A DNA stretch of 64,000 bases from Micromonospora marina (GCF_900091565.1 NZ_FMCV01000001.1:62001-126000); one strand, 5' to 3'. Counted from the first letter of the stretch, positions 17,386 through 26,316 are shown. Notes: generated from the letters alone by a model not told the origin. A program made the numbers and translations.

Positions 17386-18855
17386 ATGGCGACATTCCAA
17401 ACCGGCCGTCTGCTGGCCCGGCGGTACCGGCTCATCGACCGGATCGGCGCCGGTGGCATGTCGGTGATCTGGCGTGCCCGCGACGAGGTGCTCGACCGGG
17501 TGGTGGCGGTGAAGGTGCTCGCCCCCTCGCTCGCCGCCGACGCGCGGTTCCGCGACATGGTGCGCGAGGAGGCCCGCTCGGCCGCCCAGCTCGACCATCC
17601 GCACGTCACCGCCGTGCACGACTACGGCGAGACGGTGGCCCCGGACGGCTCGATCACCTCGTTCGTGGTGATGGAACTGCTCAGCGGCGAGGAGCTGGAA
17701 CACCTGCTGACCCAGGGGCCGCTGCCGTGGCCGGCGGCGGTGGAGACCGGCGCGCAGGTGGCCGAGGCGCTGGCCGCGGCACACCGGCTCGGCATCGTGC
17801 ACCGCGACGTGACTCCGGCCAACGTGATGATGACCGGCACCGGCGCGAAGGTGCTCGACTTCGGCATCGCCACCCGGGTCGGCACGCCGGACGACGACGA
17901 GGACGGCGGCACGTTCGGCACCCCCGCGTACGTGGCCCCGGAACGGCTCGACGGCGCGCCCGCCCAGCCGGCCACCGACGTGTACTCGCTCGGCGTGCTG
18001 CTGTTCGAGACGCTGACCGGGCAGCCGCCGTACCCGGCGGAGACCTGGGAGCAACTGGGCGCGGCGCTGGCGGACTGTCCGGAGCCCACACTGGACGGCG
18101 TGCCGGGACTGCCCGCACCGGTCGCGGACATCTGCCTGCGCTGCCTGGCCCGCGACCCACGCCGGCGACCCACCGCGCACCGGGTGGCCGCGGTGCTGCG
18201 CGACCAACTGCTGCCCGCCGACCCGCAGGCGGCCACCATGCTGGCGCCGACCATGACGCTGCCCGCGCTGACCTCCCCGCCCCCGGCCGACCCGGCTCCG
18301 CCGGCCGGTCCGGCTGCGAACCCGGCTCCGGAGGCGGCGCGCACCCCCGCTGCCGCGCCGGGACGGCGCCGGACAGTCACGCTGGCGGCCGTCGGCGTGA
18401 CTGTGGTCGCCGCGGCGGCGCTGCTGGCGCCCGCGCTGACGCCCGAGCGGCCGGCCGGTCCCCAGGGGCTGCCGACCGCCGGGCCGGCGCAGCCGTCGCC
18501 CGCCGAACCACAGGTGACCGGACAGCCGGCCACCACGCCGCCCGCCGGGCCGACGGCTCCGCCGCCGACCGGCGGCGCCCGCCCGCCCGCAGCCGGTCAG
18601 GCCGACGCCGCCGAACGGGTGGACGGGCTGATCGACGCCGGGCTGACCGAGGGCCAGATCCGCGAGGACGTCGGGGTGGACCTGCGCAACCTGCTGCGCA
18701 ACGCGGTCGCCGCGACCGGTGAGGACGAGGTGACGGCCGCCGTGGACCGGCTCCGCGGCAAGATCGACGAGCGTCGCCGCGAGGGCAGCATCAGCCCCGG
18801 GTACGCGCGGCAACTCGACGCCGCCGCGGCGGAACTCGTGGCCGGGCAGACCTGA
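17386..18855 (+). CDS. Transmembrane Ser/Thr protein kinase with C-terminal helical domain
   Basis: The 489-residue Hanks-type kinase has a glycine loop (IGAGGMSVIW), VAVKV lysine (about 44), HRD, DFG and APE motifs, all within residues 14-275. The catalytic loop reads HRDVTPANV: the usual lysine two residues after the Asp is threonine, a variant that occurs in some bacterial kinases. An Ala/Pro-rich linker precedes a single transmembrane helix (about 330-350), then a Pro/Thr-rich stretch and a charged helical extracellular region (about 405-489, DAAERVDGLIDAGL...). No PASTA repeats are present. ATG 17386 lies after AGGTGCGAG. The possible ligand of the outer domain is unknown. Confidence 0.9.
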   Translation: MATFQTGRLLARRYRLIDRIGAGGMSVIWRARDEVLDRVVAVKVLAPSLAADARFRDMVREEARSAAQLDHPHVTAVHDYGETVAPDGSITSFVVMELLSGEELEHLLTQGPLPWPAAVETGAQVAEALAAAHRLGIVHRDVTPANVMMTGTGAKVLDFGIATRVGTPDDDEDGGTFGTPAYVAPERLDGAPAQPATDVYSLGVLLFETLTGQPPYPAETWEQLGAALADCPEPTLDGVPGLPAPVADICLRCLARDPRRRPTAHRVAAVLRDQLLPADPQAATMLAPTMTLPALTSPPPADPAPPAGPAANPAPEAARTPAAAPGRRRTVTLAAVGVTVVAAAALLAPALTPERPAGPQGLPTAGPAQPSPAEPQVTGQPATTPPAGPTAPPPTGGARPPAAGQADAAERVDGLIDAGLTEGQIREDVGVDLRNLLRNAVAATGEDEVTAAVDRLRGKIDERRREGSISPGYARQLDAAAAELVAGQT

Positions 18856-18859
18856 CGGG

Positions 18860-19978
18860 TCAGCCGGCGACGGCGCGCGCCGCCGCCAGGGGTGCTCGTG
18901 CAGGCGCCCGCGCGGCGAGGAAGCCTCGGTAGACGGCCTCGTAGTCGGCGGCCATCCGCTCCACCGAGAAGTTCTCCGCCACGTGCGCGACGCAGTCCGC
19001 CGGGTTCAGGTCCGCCGCCGCCCGCAACGCCGCCGGCAGCTCGCCCGGGTGGTCGCAGACGAATCCGGTGATCCCGTCGCGGACCAGCTCCGGCACCGCG
19101 CCCCGGCCCAGCGCCACCACCGGCGTACCGGTCGCCATCGCCTCCACCATCACCATGCCGAACGGCTCCGCCCACTGGATCGGCATGATCAGGCAGCGGG
19201 CGTCCAGCAGCAGCCGCAGCGCGGTCGCCCGGTCCCCGTTCACCACCGGCGTGACGTCGTCGCCGAGCAGCGGCCGGACCACCTGCTCCAGGTAGCGGCG
19301 CTCGGCCGGCTCGTTGCACTTGCCCGCGAGCGTCAGTGGCAGCCCGGCCGCCCGGCAGGCCGCGATCGCCACGTCCGGGCCCTTGTCCGGACTGAACCGG
19401 GCCAGCCAGAGCACCGGGCCCGCACCCGGGCTGCGCTTGCGCGGGATGTCCCGCAGCGGCATCGCGTTGTGCACGGTGCCGGTCCAGGACAGCCCCGGGT
19501 TCGCGCGGCGCTGGGCGTGTGAGATCGCCACCAGCCCCACGCCCCGGTCGGTGTTGCCGAGCACCGTGCCGTACTCGCCGACCGGGTTGCCGTGCACGGT
19601 GGCCACCGTGGGCACCCGGCGCCGGCCGGCCACCATCGGGCCGATCGTGGTGTGGTCGTGGATCAGGTCGAAGCCGGCCGGGTCGACCAGGCGGTCCACG
19701 TGGGCCAGGTGCGCCAGTTCGGGCAGCGACTCGCCCATCCGCTCGTACTGGAGGTCGTCACAGGTGGAGACGAAGTCGGCGGCGGTGCCGTGCTCGGTGC
19801 CGGCGCCGAAGAGCGTGACGCGGTGCCCACGGTCGGCGAGCGCGTCAACGAGCCCCGCCACCACCGTCTCCAGCCCGCCGTAGCCGGGTGGCGGCACCGA
19901 CAGCCACGGTGGCACCACCATGGCGATCCGCAACGGCGCGGACCACGCACGTTCCGAGGACTGCTGGTTCACGGCCAC
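18860..19978 (-). CDS. Glycosyltransferase family 4 protein
   Basis: The 372-residue GT-B enzyme has the N-terminal pattern PPGYGGLETVVAGL, an acceptor-domain LIHDHTT, and the donor-domain signature AEPFGMVMVEAMATGTPVVAL (E-x7-E) at about 265-285. Members of this subgroup transfer sugars to lipid, polyol or cell-wall acceptors. GTG 19978 follows GGGGAGGA by four bases; GTG 19972, six bases further in, has better spacing and is equally possible. It converges on the kinase gene with only four bases between stops. Donor and acceptor are not deducible. Confidence 0.88.
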   Translation of the reverse strand: MAVNQQSSERAWSAPLRIAMVVPPWLSVPPPGYGGLETVVAGLVDALADRGHRVTLFGAGTEHGTAADFVSTCDDLQYERMGESLPELAHLAHVDRLVDPAGFDLIHDHTTIGPMVAGRRRVPTVATVHGNPVGEYGTVLGNTDRGVGLVAISHAQRRANPGLSWTGTVHNAMPLRDIPRKRSPGAGPVLWLARFSPDKGPDVAIAACRAAGLPLTLAGKCNEPAERRYLEQVVRPLLGDDVTPVVNGDRATALRLLLDARCLIMPIQWAEPFGMVMVEAMATGTPVVALGRGAVPELVRDGITGFVCDHPGELPAALRAAADLNPADCVAHVAENFSVERMAADYEAVYRGFLAARAPARAPLAAARAVAG

Positions 19979-20055
19979 GAGTCCTCCCCGTCGGTCCCCG
20001 GCGTATCCCGCTGCGCGCGGGTTCCCGGCCCGGCCCGCGGTAAACGACAGCCCGG

Positions 20056-20727
20056 TCAGCCGGACACCACGATCCCGACGTGCACCTCCCGTACGCCGGG
20101 CAGCGCCCAGGCGGCCCGTTCCGCGTCCTCCCGCTGCCACCAGGCACCCACGACGCCGTCGAGGACCACTGTGTCGCCGTCGACCCGGGCGTCGATCCGC
20201 TCGGTGCCGGTACGCCGCAGCAGCAGGCGGCGCAGGTCGAGCCGCTTCTGCTCGTCGCTCGGCGGGGCCGGGGGCCGCACCTCGACCAGGTTCGTCACAC
20301 CGCGTACGCCGCGCAGCCGGCGCAGTTCCCGCTCGGCGGTACGGCGCTGGAAGCCGAACTCGACCTCGCCCCGGAGCATCACCCAGCCGTCGGCGACGGT
20401 CACGTCCAGCCGCTCGGCGGGCACGAAGCTGTCCCACTCCAGCGCCCGGCTCGCCGCGATCGCGATGTCGGCGTCGGTACGCAGGTCCGTGGCGGGCAGG
20501 TCGACCGCCAGGTCACTGGCGACCGCTTGGACGCCGCGTACCCGATGGGCGCAGCGCTCGACGGCCCACCGCCGGGCGTAGCTGTCCACCTGGCCGGTGA
20601 GCGTGACGACACCCCGCGCGACGGTCACGCCGACCTCGGTGGCCCGGGTCTGCGCGTCCCAGTCGAGTTCGGCGAGGACGTCACGCTGGATCTCCTGGTC
20701 GGTGCGCACGGCGGACGTGGTGGTCAT
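20056..20727 (-). CDS. Triple BON domain protein
   Basis: The 223-residue protein is built from three BON-type repeats (about 8-75, 82-150 and 156-222), each with the helix-strand pattern ending in GVV.L.G.V / GVR.V. BON domains bind membranes or phospholipids and occur in osmotic- and envelope-stress proteins (OsmY-like). No signal peptide is present, unlike OsmY, so a cytoplasmic, membrane-peripheral site is likely. It lies just downstream in direction from the htrA terminator but in its own unit. Confidence 0.85.
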   Translation of the reverse strand: MTTTSAVRTDQEIQRDVLAELDWDAQTRATEVGVTVARGVVTLTGQVDSYARRWAVERCAHRVRGVQAVASDLAVDLPATDLRTDADIAIAASRALEWDSFVPAERLDVTVADGWVMLRGEVEFGFQRRTAERELRRLRGVRGVTNLVEVRPPAPPSDEQKRLDLRRLLLRRTGTERIDARVDGDTVVLDGVVGAWWQREDAERAAWALPGVREVHVGIVVSG

Positions 20728-20791
20728 GCACCCGAGCCTGCCGCCGGTGCGGGTGAGGCGCGCTCACCCGCACCGGGTGAGAAACGAGGAG

Positions 20792-20840
20792 GGGCGGCGG
20801 GTGACGGAGCCAACCCCCTTGGCTCCGTCACCCGCCGCCC
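20792..20840 (-). terminator. Very long terminator hairpin after htrA
   Basis: A perfect 22-bp stem (20792-20813 with 20819-20840) with a CCCCC loop lies 24 bases beyond the htrA stop. It insulates htrA from the BON gene. Confidence 0.85.
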
Positions 20841-20863
20841 AGGAGGGAGGCAGGTCCTCGGGA

Positions 20864-22381
20864 CTATGACGTCTCGGCGAGCGTCACCGTTGCGTTCTCG
20901 GTGGATCCGTTCCGCTTGTACTGCACCTCGACCCGGTCACCGACCTTGCCGGCCTGCACGGCGCCGACCAGGTCGTTCGAGTCGTTGATCACCTTGTCGC
21001 CGAACTTGGTGATCACGTCGCCGCGCTGGAGCCCGGCCTTCTCGGCGGGGCTGCCGGGCGTGACGGCGGCGACGAGCGCTCCGCCGTCCTCGGCGCCGTT
21101 CACGCTCACCCCGAGGGAGGGGTGGCTGACCTTCTCGCCGCGCTGGAGCTTCTCGGCCACGTCCTTGGCCTTGTTGCTCGGGATGGCGAAGCCGACGCCG
21201 ATGTTCCCGGTGCTGCCCTGCCCGGCGGTCGCGATGGCGGTGTTGATGCCGATCACCTCGCCGCGGGTGTTGACGAGCGCGCCGCCGGAGTTGCCCGGGT
21301 TGATCGGTGCGTCGGTCTGGAGCAGGCCGGAGATCGAGCTGGCGCCCTCCTGCGGGTTCTGCTGGCCGCTGCCCGCCTGGATGGTGCGGTCCCGGGCGCT
21401 GAGGATGCCGGCGGTGACCGAGCCCTGGAGGCCGAGCGGGCTGCCCAGGGCGAGCACCTGGTCTCCGACCTGCATGGCGTCACTGTCGCCGAACTTCGCC
21501 GCCTTGAGGCCGCTCACGCCGCTGGCCTGGACGACCGCGAGGTCGGTCTTCGGGTCGGTTCCGACGATCTTGGCGGACGCGCTCGTGCCGTCGGCGAAGA
21601 CCACCCGGACGGTGTCGCCGCCGGCGCCGGCGACCACGTGGTTGTTGGTCAGCACGAACCCGTCGGCACTGAGGATCACCCCGGAGCCCTCACCGCTGCC
21701 CGTCATGATCGTGACGATGCTGTCCTGGACGGATGCCGCGATCTTGGGCAGGTCCGCGCTGTTGATCACCGGGGCGGCCGAGTAGGTGCGGGTGGGACCG
21801 TCCCCGTCGAGCGCGAGGGCGAGCGCACCACCGGCGACGCCGGAGCCGAACATCAGCGCCAGTGCCAGCGCGCCCGCACCGACGAACTTCCCGGCCCGGC
21901 TGGGGCGCGGCGGCTGCTGCGGGCCCCACTGCGGCATCGGCTGCCCGGGCTGGTACGACTGGTAGCCCTGCTGCGTCTGGTACGACGGCACCGGTCCACC
22001 GTGCTGCGTTGCGCCGTGCTGTGTGGTCGGGTAGCCGGCGGCCTGCTGGTTCCAGCCGCCCTGCTGGTGCTGCTGCCCGTACCAGGGGTGGGGCTGCTGC
22101 GGCTGCCCCGAGGCCGGGTACGGCGGCGCGGACGGCGTCGCCGGCTGCGGCGGGTACGGCCCGGCGGGTGCGGTGTCCCCGGCGCTCGCCGCCGGGTTCG
22201 TGTTCCCGGCGGGCGTGCTGGTTCCGGCGGCCGGGGAGTCGGCCGGAACCGACGCCGCGGCCAGGGTGCTGGAGGAGTCCGACGTCCCGCTCGCGACGCG
22301 GGGCAGCTCGGCGGTGTGGTGCGACGGCTCGGCGTCGGCGGGGGCCGGCGACCGCTGCGGATCGGTCTCGTGGTCGGTCAT
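20864..22381 (-). CDS. htrA: HtrA/DegP-like membrane serine protease with PDZ domain
   Basis: The 505-residue protein has a long cytoplasmic N-terminus rich in Pro, Gln, Tyr and Ser (about 1-155), one transmembrane helix (about 160-182), a trypsin-like domain with His in TNNHVVAG, Asp in KTDLAVV and Ser in NPGNSGGAL, and a single C-terminal PDZ domain (about 405-500). It should degrade or refold damaged envelope proteins outside the membrane. It is encoded directly after a response regulator-histidine kinase pair, the arrangement of mprAB-pepD in mycobacteria, where the protease belongs to the stress regulon. Two 8-bp direct repeats upstream also occur ahead of the regulator gene. Confidence 0.92.
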   Translation of the reverse strand: MTDHETDPQRSPAPADAEPSHHTAELPRVASGTSDSSSTLAAASVPADSPAAGTSTPAGNTNPAASAGDTAPAGPYPPQPATPSAPPYPASGQPQQPHPWYGQQHQQGGWNQQAAGYPTTQHGATQHGGPVPSYQTQQGYQSYQPGQPMPQWGPQQPPRPSRAGKFVGAGALALALMFGSGVAGGALALALDGDGPTRTYSAAPVINSADLPKIAASVQDSIVTIMTGSGEGSGVILSADGFVLTNNHVVAGAGGDTVRVVFADGTSASAKIVGTDPKTDLAVVQASGVSGLKAAKFGDSDAMQVGDQVLALGSPLGLQGSVTAGILSARDRTIQAGSGQQNPQEGASSISGLLQTDAPINPGNSGGALVNTRGEVIGINTAIATAGQGSTGNIGVGFAIPSNKAKDVAEKLQRGEKVSHPSLGVSVNGAEDGGALVAAVTPGSPAEKAGLQRGDVITKFGDKVINDSNDLVGAVQAGKVGDRVEVQYKRNGSTENATVTLAETS

Positions 22382-22412
22382 GTCACCAGCTTTCCCCGTG
22401 GCACTGTCACCA

Positions 22413-22431
22413 GCCTGGAATCCGCCTGGAA
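22413..22431 (-). promoter_or_regulatory. Direct-repeat operator upstream of htrA
   Basis: On the minus strand TTCCAGGC is repeated exactly with three bases between copies (22424-22431 and 22413-22420), an 11-bp period. OmpR-family regulators bind tandem half-sites spaced one helical turn apart. The same octamer occurs upstream of the response regulator, so I infer this is its binding site. Confidence 0.6.
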
Positions 22432-22443
22432 GTTTTCTGAACG

Positions 22444-24000
22444 TCACTCGCCCGGCTCGGGCGCCTCGGGCAACAACGGCAGCTTCACCCGGAACGTCGC
22501 CCCGCCACCCGGCGTCTCCGCCACCTCGACGGTGCCGTGGTGCGCGGCGACGAGCGCGGCCACGATGGCCAGGCCGAGGCCGGTGCTGATCGGTCCACCG
22601 GCCCGTCGGGTACGCGCGGCGTCCACCCGGTAGAACCGCTCGAAGACCCGCTCGGCCTGCTCCGGCGTCAGCCCGGGGCCGGTGTCCGCCACCTCCACCA
22701 CCGCGATGTCGCCCTGCTCCGCCCGCAGCCGCAGCCGCACCGCCGCGTCCGGCGGGGTGTGGGTGAGCGCGTTCGTCATCAGGTTGCCGATCACCTGGCG
22801 CAGCCGGGCGTCGTCGCCGAGCACGACCAGCGGGCCGGCGTCCGGCTCCCGCTCCAGCTCGATCCGCCGGTCCGGGTCGACCACCCGGGCCGCCTCGACC
22901 GCGTCGGAGGCCAGCACCGGCAGCTCGACCGGGCTCAACGCGATCGGCCGTTCCCGGTCCATCCGTGCCAGCAGCAGCAGGTCCTCCACCAGCAGCCCCA
23001 TCCGGGACGCCTCCTCCTCGATGCGGCGCAGCAGGTCGGCGGTCTGCTCCGGCGCCCGCGCCGCGCCCTGCCGGTACAGCTCGGCGAAGCCCCGGATCGT
23101 GGTCAGCGGCGTGCGCAGCTCGTGCGAGGCGTCGGCGATGAACTGCCGCATCCGCTCCTCGGACCGGCGGGCCCGCGCCTCCGACGCCTGCGCGTACACG
23201 GCGGCGTCCCGGGCGCCCATCTCCGCGCTGCGCGCCGCCGCCTCGGAGGCCGCCCGTGCGGTGAACGCGGCCTCGATCTGCGCGAGCATGGCGTTCAGCG
23301 CCCGGGACAGGCGGCCCAGCTCCGAGGTGGGGCACGGCCGCCCCATCTCCGGGTCGGGCACCCGCCGGGTCAGGTCACCGCCGGCGATGGCCGCCGCCGT
23401 ACGCTCTATCTCCACGAGCGGCTTCAGGCTGGTACGGACGATCCCGGCGCCCACCGACGCCAGCGAGATCAGCACCGCGCCACCGACCAGCAGGTCTATC
23501 CAGACCAGCTGCCGGACGGCGGAGTCGACGCCGGTGAGGTGCTGCGCGAACGCGATGATCCGCCCGTCGGGCAGGTCGGTGTAGAGCATCCGCCACCGGC
23601 TGCGGCCGTCCTCGGAGCGCACGGTGAACGGGTCGCCCACCCGGTCCCGGTAGCCGGCGTAGTCGACGGGGAACCGGGGCAGCTCCTCGTCGCGCAGCCC
23701 CTCGTAGCGGAACGGCCCCTCCGGCAGCTTGCCCGGCGCGATCGTCGACGCCACGTAGTCCGACGGAATGGTGATCTTGATCGGTCCGCCGTCGGCCTTG
23801 TCGAGCGTGTTGGCCACCGTGAGCGCGCCGCCGCGGAGCTGGTCGTCGGCCTGCCCGATCAGATAGTTACGCAGCAGGAACGCCGTCAGGCCGCTGATCA
23901 CCACCAGTGCCACGGCCACGAGCGCGAGGACCGCGGCGACCAGCTTCAGCCGGAGCGGGACGCTGCGCAGCCTGCCCTTCGCGTCGTGGACGACGTTCAC
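22444..24000 (-). CDS. Membrane sensor histidine kinase
   Basis: The 518-residue kinase has TM1 at about 18-40, an extracytoplasmic sensor of about 120 residues, TM2 at about 165-190, a HAMP linker, a HisKA domain with the phosphorylated His in DASHELRTPLTT (about 295), and an ATPase domain with an N-box (NLMTNALTHTPP) and G-boxes (DTGPGL, GGPISTGLGLAIV). It starts at GTG 24000, overlapping the regulator stop by four bases (GTGA). With the regulator and htrA it forms an envelope-stress module similar in layout to MprAB-PepD; orthology is not proven. Confidence 0.92.
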   Translation of the reverse strand: MNVVHDAKGRLRSVPLRLKLVAAVLALVAVALVVISGLTAFLLRNYLIGQADDQLRGGALTVANTLDKADGGPIKITIPSDYVASTIAPGKLPEGPFRYEGLRDEELPRFPVDYAGYRDRVGDPFTVRSEDGRSRWRMLYTDLPDGRIIAFAQHLTGVDSAVRQLVWIDLLVGGAVLISLASVGAGIVRTSLKPLVEIERTAAAIAGGDLTRRVPDPEMGRPCPTSELGRLSRALNAMLAQIEAAFTARAASEAAARSAEMGARDAAVYAQASEARARRSEERMRQFIADASHELRTPLTTIRGFAELYRQGAARAPEQTADLLRRIEEEASRMGLLVEDLLLLARMDRERPIALSPVELPVLASDAVEAARVVDPDRRIELEREPDAGPLVVLGDDARLRQVIGNLMTNALTHTPPDAAVRLRLRAEQGDIAVVEVADTGPGLTPEQAERVFERFYRVDAARTRRAGGPISTGLGLAIVAALVAAHHGTVEVAETPGGGATFRVKLPLLPEAPEPGE

Positions 24001-24707
24001 GCCGCCGGCTTGCGGAGCACGTAGCCGACTCCCCGGAGCGTGTGGATCAGCCGGGGCTGGGTGTTGTCGACCTTGCGCCGCAGATAGGAGATGTACGACT
24101 CGACGATGTTGTCGTCACCGCGGAAGTCGTAGTTCCAGACGTGGTCGAGGATCTGTGCCTTGCTGAGCACCCGGTTGGCGTTGAGCATCAGGTAGCGCAG
24201 CAGCTTGAACTCGGTCGGCGACAGCTGCACCCGCTGACCGGCCCGGTGCACCTCGTGCGTCTCCTCGTCCAGCTCCAGGTCGGCGAAGGTGAGGCGGGAC
24301 GGGGTCTGCTCGCCGGTCGCGGTACGCCGCAGCACGGCCCGGATCCGGGCGGTCAGCTCCTCCAGGCTGAACGGCTTGGTGACGTAGTCGTCGCCGCCCA
24401 GGGTGAGCCCACGGATCTTGTCGTCGGTGGCGTCGCGCGCGGTCAGGAACACCACCGGGGTACGCGTACCGCCCTCGCGCAGCATCCGGATGACCTCGAA
24501 GCCGTCCAGGTCGGGCAGCATCACGTCGAGCACCACCAGGTCGGGCCGGTGGTCCTTGGCGGCGTTGAGGGCGGCGCTGCCGCTGGTCGCGGTGGCCACG
24601 TCGAAGCCCGCGAAGCGCAGGCTCGCGGAGAGCAGTTCGAGGATGTTGGGATCGTCCTCGACGACGAGAAGCCGGGCCTCGGTCTGGGTAGCCGCCATGG
24701 CACCCAT
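23997..24707 (-). CDS. OmpR/PhoB-family response regulator
   Basis: The 236-residue protein has a receiver domain with acidic pocket DD, phosphoacceptor Asp in VVLDVMLPD (about 60) and Lys in VTKPF, then a winged-helix DNA-binding domain ending RLIHTLRGVGYVLR. Three nearby ATGs exist: 24710, 24707 and 24698. I chose 24707, eight bases after GGAG. It is translationally coupled to the kinase downstream. A near-copy of the htrA octamer repeat lies in its own promoter, which suggests autoregulation. Confidence 0.92.
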   Translation of the reverse strand: MGAMAATQTEARLLVVEDDPNILELLSASLRFAGFDVATATSGSAALNAAKDHRPDLVVLDVMLPDLDGFEVIRMLREGGTRTPVVFLTARDATDDKIRGLTLGGDDYVTKPFSLEELTARIRAVLRRTATGEQTPSRLTFADLELDEETHEVHRAGQRVQLSPTEFKLLRYLMLNANRVLSKAQILDHVWNYDFRGDDNIVESYISYLRRKVDNTQPRLIHTLRGVGYVLRKPAA

Positions 24708-24730
24708 CATCCGTGCTCCGGCTGCCACCG

Positions 24731-24749
24731 CGCTGGGTGCCGCCTGGAA
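24731..24749 (-). promoter_or_regulatory. Putative autoregulatory operator of the two-component system
   Basis: On the minus strand TTCCAGGC (24742-24749) is followed after three bases by the degenerate half-site ACCCAGCG (24731-24738), matching the 11-bp tandem arrangement found ahead of htrA. It lies 24-42 bases upstream of the regulator start. Confidence 0.5.
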
Positions 24750-24762
24750 ACAACCTGTGAGA

Positions 24763-25383
24763 TCAGCGGAGCAGCCGCCGCAGCCCCTCCAGCGCGCCGT
24801 CGAGCAGCCGGATCGCGGTACGGAGCTGGTTGTCGCTGAGCCGCCGGGCCCGGACCAGCGCCCCGACCTCGACGGTGAACGCGGCGAGCCGCTGGTCGAA
24901 GTCGGCGAGCAGCGGCGACTCGTCCGGTCGGGCCGGTCCCCCGCCGTGGGCCGGCCGGGTGGTGGCGGACGCCGTCCAGCCGCTCTGCCGGGTCTGCCGG
25001 GCCACCTCGCGCAGCTCGCGCTTCAGGTCGCGCACCGATCCGCGTACCTCGGTGCGGATCTCCCCGGCCAGCGCGGAGAGATCCTCGACGGCGGCGCCGA
25101 TGTCGTTCTCCAGCGTCGACAGCTCGTCGGCGCGCTGCCGCAGTTCGGCGCGGCCCGCCTCGGTGATCTCGTAGACCTTGCGCCCGCCCGCGGCGGTGTG
25201 CGTGACCAGCCCTTCCGCCTCCAGCCGTTGCAGCCGCGGGTAGATGGTGCCGGCGCTGGGCGCGTACAGGCCGAGGAAGCGCTCCTCCAGCAGACGGATC
25301 AGCTCGTAGCCGTGCTTCGGACCGTCGTCGAGCAGCTTCAGGAGGTAGAGCCGGAGCCGGCCGTGGCTGAACACGGCGGTCAC
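24763..25383 (-). CDS. PadR family transcriptional regulator
   Basis: The 206-residue protein has an N-terminal winged helix of PadR type (about 1-85: HGYELIRLLEERF, SAGTIYPRLQRLEAEGLV, YEITEAGRAEL) and a C-terminal helical dimerisation region (about 90-200). It starts at GTG 25383, overlapping the stop of the DUF4097 gene by four bases. PadR proteins are usually repressors that bind palindromes in their own operon promoter; palindromes of that kind lie upstream of the DUF4097 gene. Confidence 0.9.
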   Translation of the reverse strand: MTAVFSHGRLRLYLLKLLDDGPKHGYELIRLLEERFLGLYAPSAGTIYPRLQRLEAEGLVTHTAAGGRKVYEITEAGRAELRQRADELSTLENDIGAAVEDLSALAGEIRTEVRGSVRDLKRELREVARQTRQSGWTASATTRPAHGGGPARPDESPLLADFDQRLAAFTVEVGALVRARRLSDNQLRTAIRLLDGALEGLRRLLR

Positions 25384-26210
25384 GGCACGTCCTCCACATG
25401 GTCGGCGGGCGCGACCGGGCGGGCGAGCAGCGCGATGCTGCCGGAGGTCGCGGAGGCCCAGAGCCTACCCGTACCCCCGCCGAGCACGCCGTGACTGTCC
25501 CTGATCGAGCCCAGCCCGCGCTGAGCGCCGCCCACCTGCGGGAAGCCGCTGGTGATCCGGCCCGCCGTGCTGTGCAGGTGCACGGTGAGGTCACTGTCCT
25601 CGCGGACCCGCACGGTGATGCTGCCGGAGATGGCGCTGAGCCGGATGTCGCTGTCGCTCGGGTTGTCCAGGTCGCAGGTGATCGAGCCGGAGACGGCGTG
25701 GGCGCGGACCCGGTCGGGCGCGCTGTCGGCGAGGACCAGCTCACCGGAGACCGTCTCCAGCTCCAGGTCGCCGCCGATGCCGAGCGCCTCGACCGGCCCG
25801 GAGGCGACCTTCGCGCTGGTGCGCCCCCGCAGCCCGCGCAGCGTGACCTGCCCGGAGGTGACGTCGACCCGGGTCTCCCGGCGCAGCCCGGAGGCGACGA
25901 GCGCGCCGCTGACCACCGACAGGGTGGCGAGCACGTCCGGCGGGACCGCGACCGACACCTCGGCCCGGATCCGGTTGCCGAACCAGGAGAAGAGGCCGAG
26001 CCAGCCGGGCTTGCGCTTGTGCCGGATCGTCAGCCGCCCGTCCCGCACCTCGACGAGGAGCGGCCGGTCGCTGATCCGGGTCACGTCGACCCGGGCCGGA
26101 CCGTCCGCGCCGACCACGTTGAGCCGGCCGCTGATCAGCTCGGCGTCGAGCCGCGTGATCGGCTCGTCCAGCGTGATCCGCTGCGGGCTCTCCACCGTCC
26201 AACTGACCAT
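25380..26210 (-). CDS. DUF4097 family beta-strand repeat protein
   Basis: The 276-residue protein consists of repeated short strands with SG-rich turns (VSGALV, VTSGQVTLRG, VSGELV, VSGSITC, ISGSITV, TSGSIAL), the hallmark of DUF4097 right-handed beta-helix-like adhesin folds. No signal peptide or transmembrane helix is present. It is the first gene of an operon with PadR, an association seen widely in actinobacteria. GGGAG precedes ATG 26210. Function is unknown; a role in sensing or responding to envelope or antibiotic stress is speculative. Confidence 0.88.
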   Translation of the reverse strand: MVSWTVESPQRITLDEPITRLDAELISGRLNVVGADGPARVDVTRISDRPLLVEVRDGRLTIRHKRKPGWLGLFSWFGNRIRAEVSVAVPPDVLATLSVVSGALVASGLRRETRVDVTSGQVTLRGLRGRTSAKVASGPVEALGIGGDLELETVSGELVLADSAPDRVRAHAVSGSITCDLDNPSDSDIRLSAISGSITVRVREDSDLTVHLHSTAGRITSGFPQVGGAQRGLGSIRDSHGVLGGGTGRLWASATSGSIALLARPVAPADHVEDVP

Positions 26211-26263
26211 GGCGCGCTCCCCTCGTCGGCGTGCCGATCGCCGGCCCGCCAGGTGTTGCGAGG

Positions 26264-26316
26264 AGCATAACGCGATACATCGCGACTCAACAAGACACTA
26301 TCGCGACTATGTCGCG
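26264..26316 (-). promoter_or_regulatory. Promoter with two palindromic PadR-type operators
   Basis: On the minus strand a -35-like TTGTTG (26288-26293) and a -10-like TATGCT (26264-26269) are 18 bp apart. Between them sits CGCGAT-GT-ATCGCG (26271-26284). A second palindrome, CGCGAC-ATA-GTCGCG (26302-26316), lies just upstream. ATCGCGACT is also directly repeated 21 bp apart on the plus strand. Occlusion of the spacer by the PadR protein would repress the DUF4097-padR operon (inference). Confidence 0.6.
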
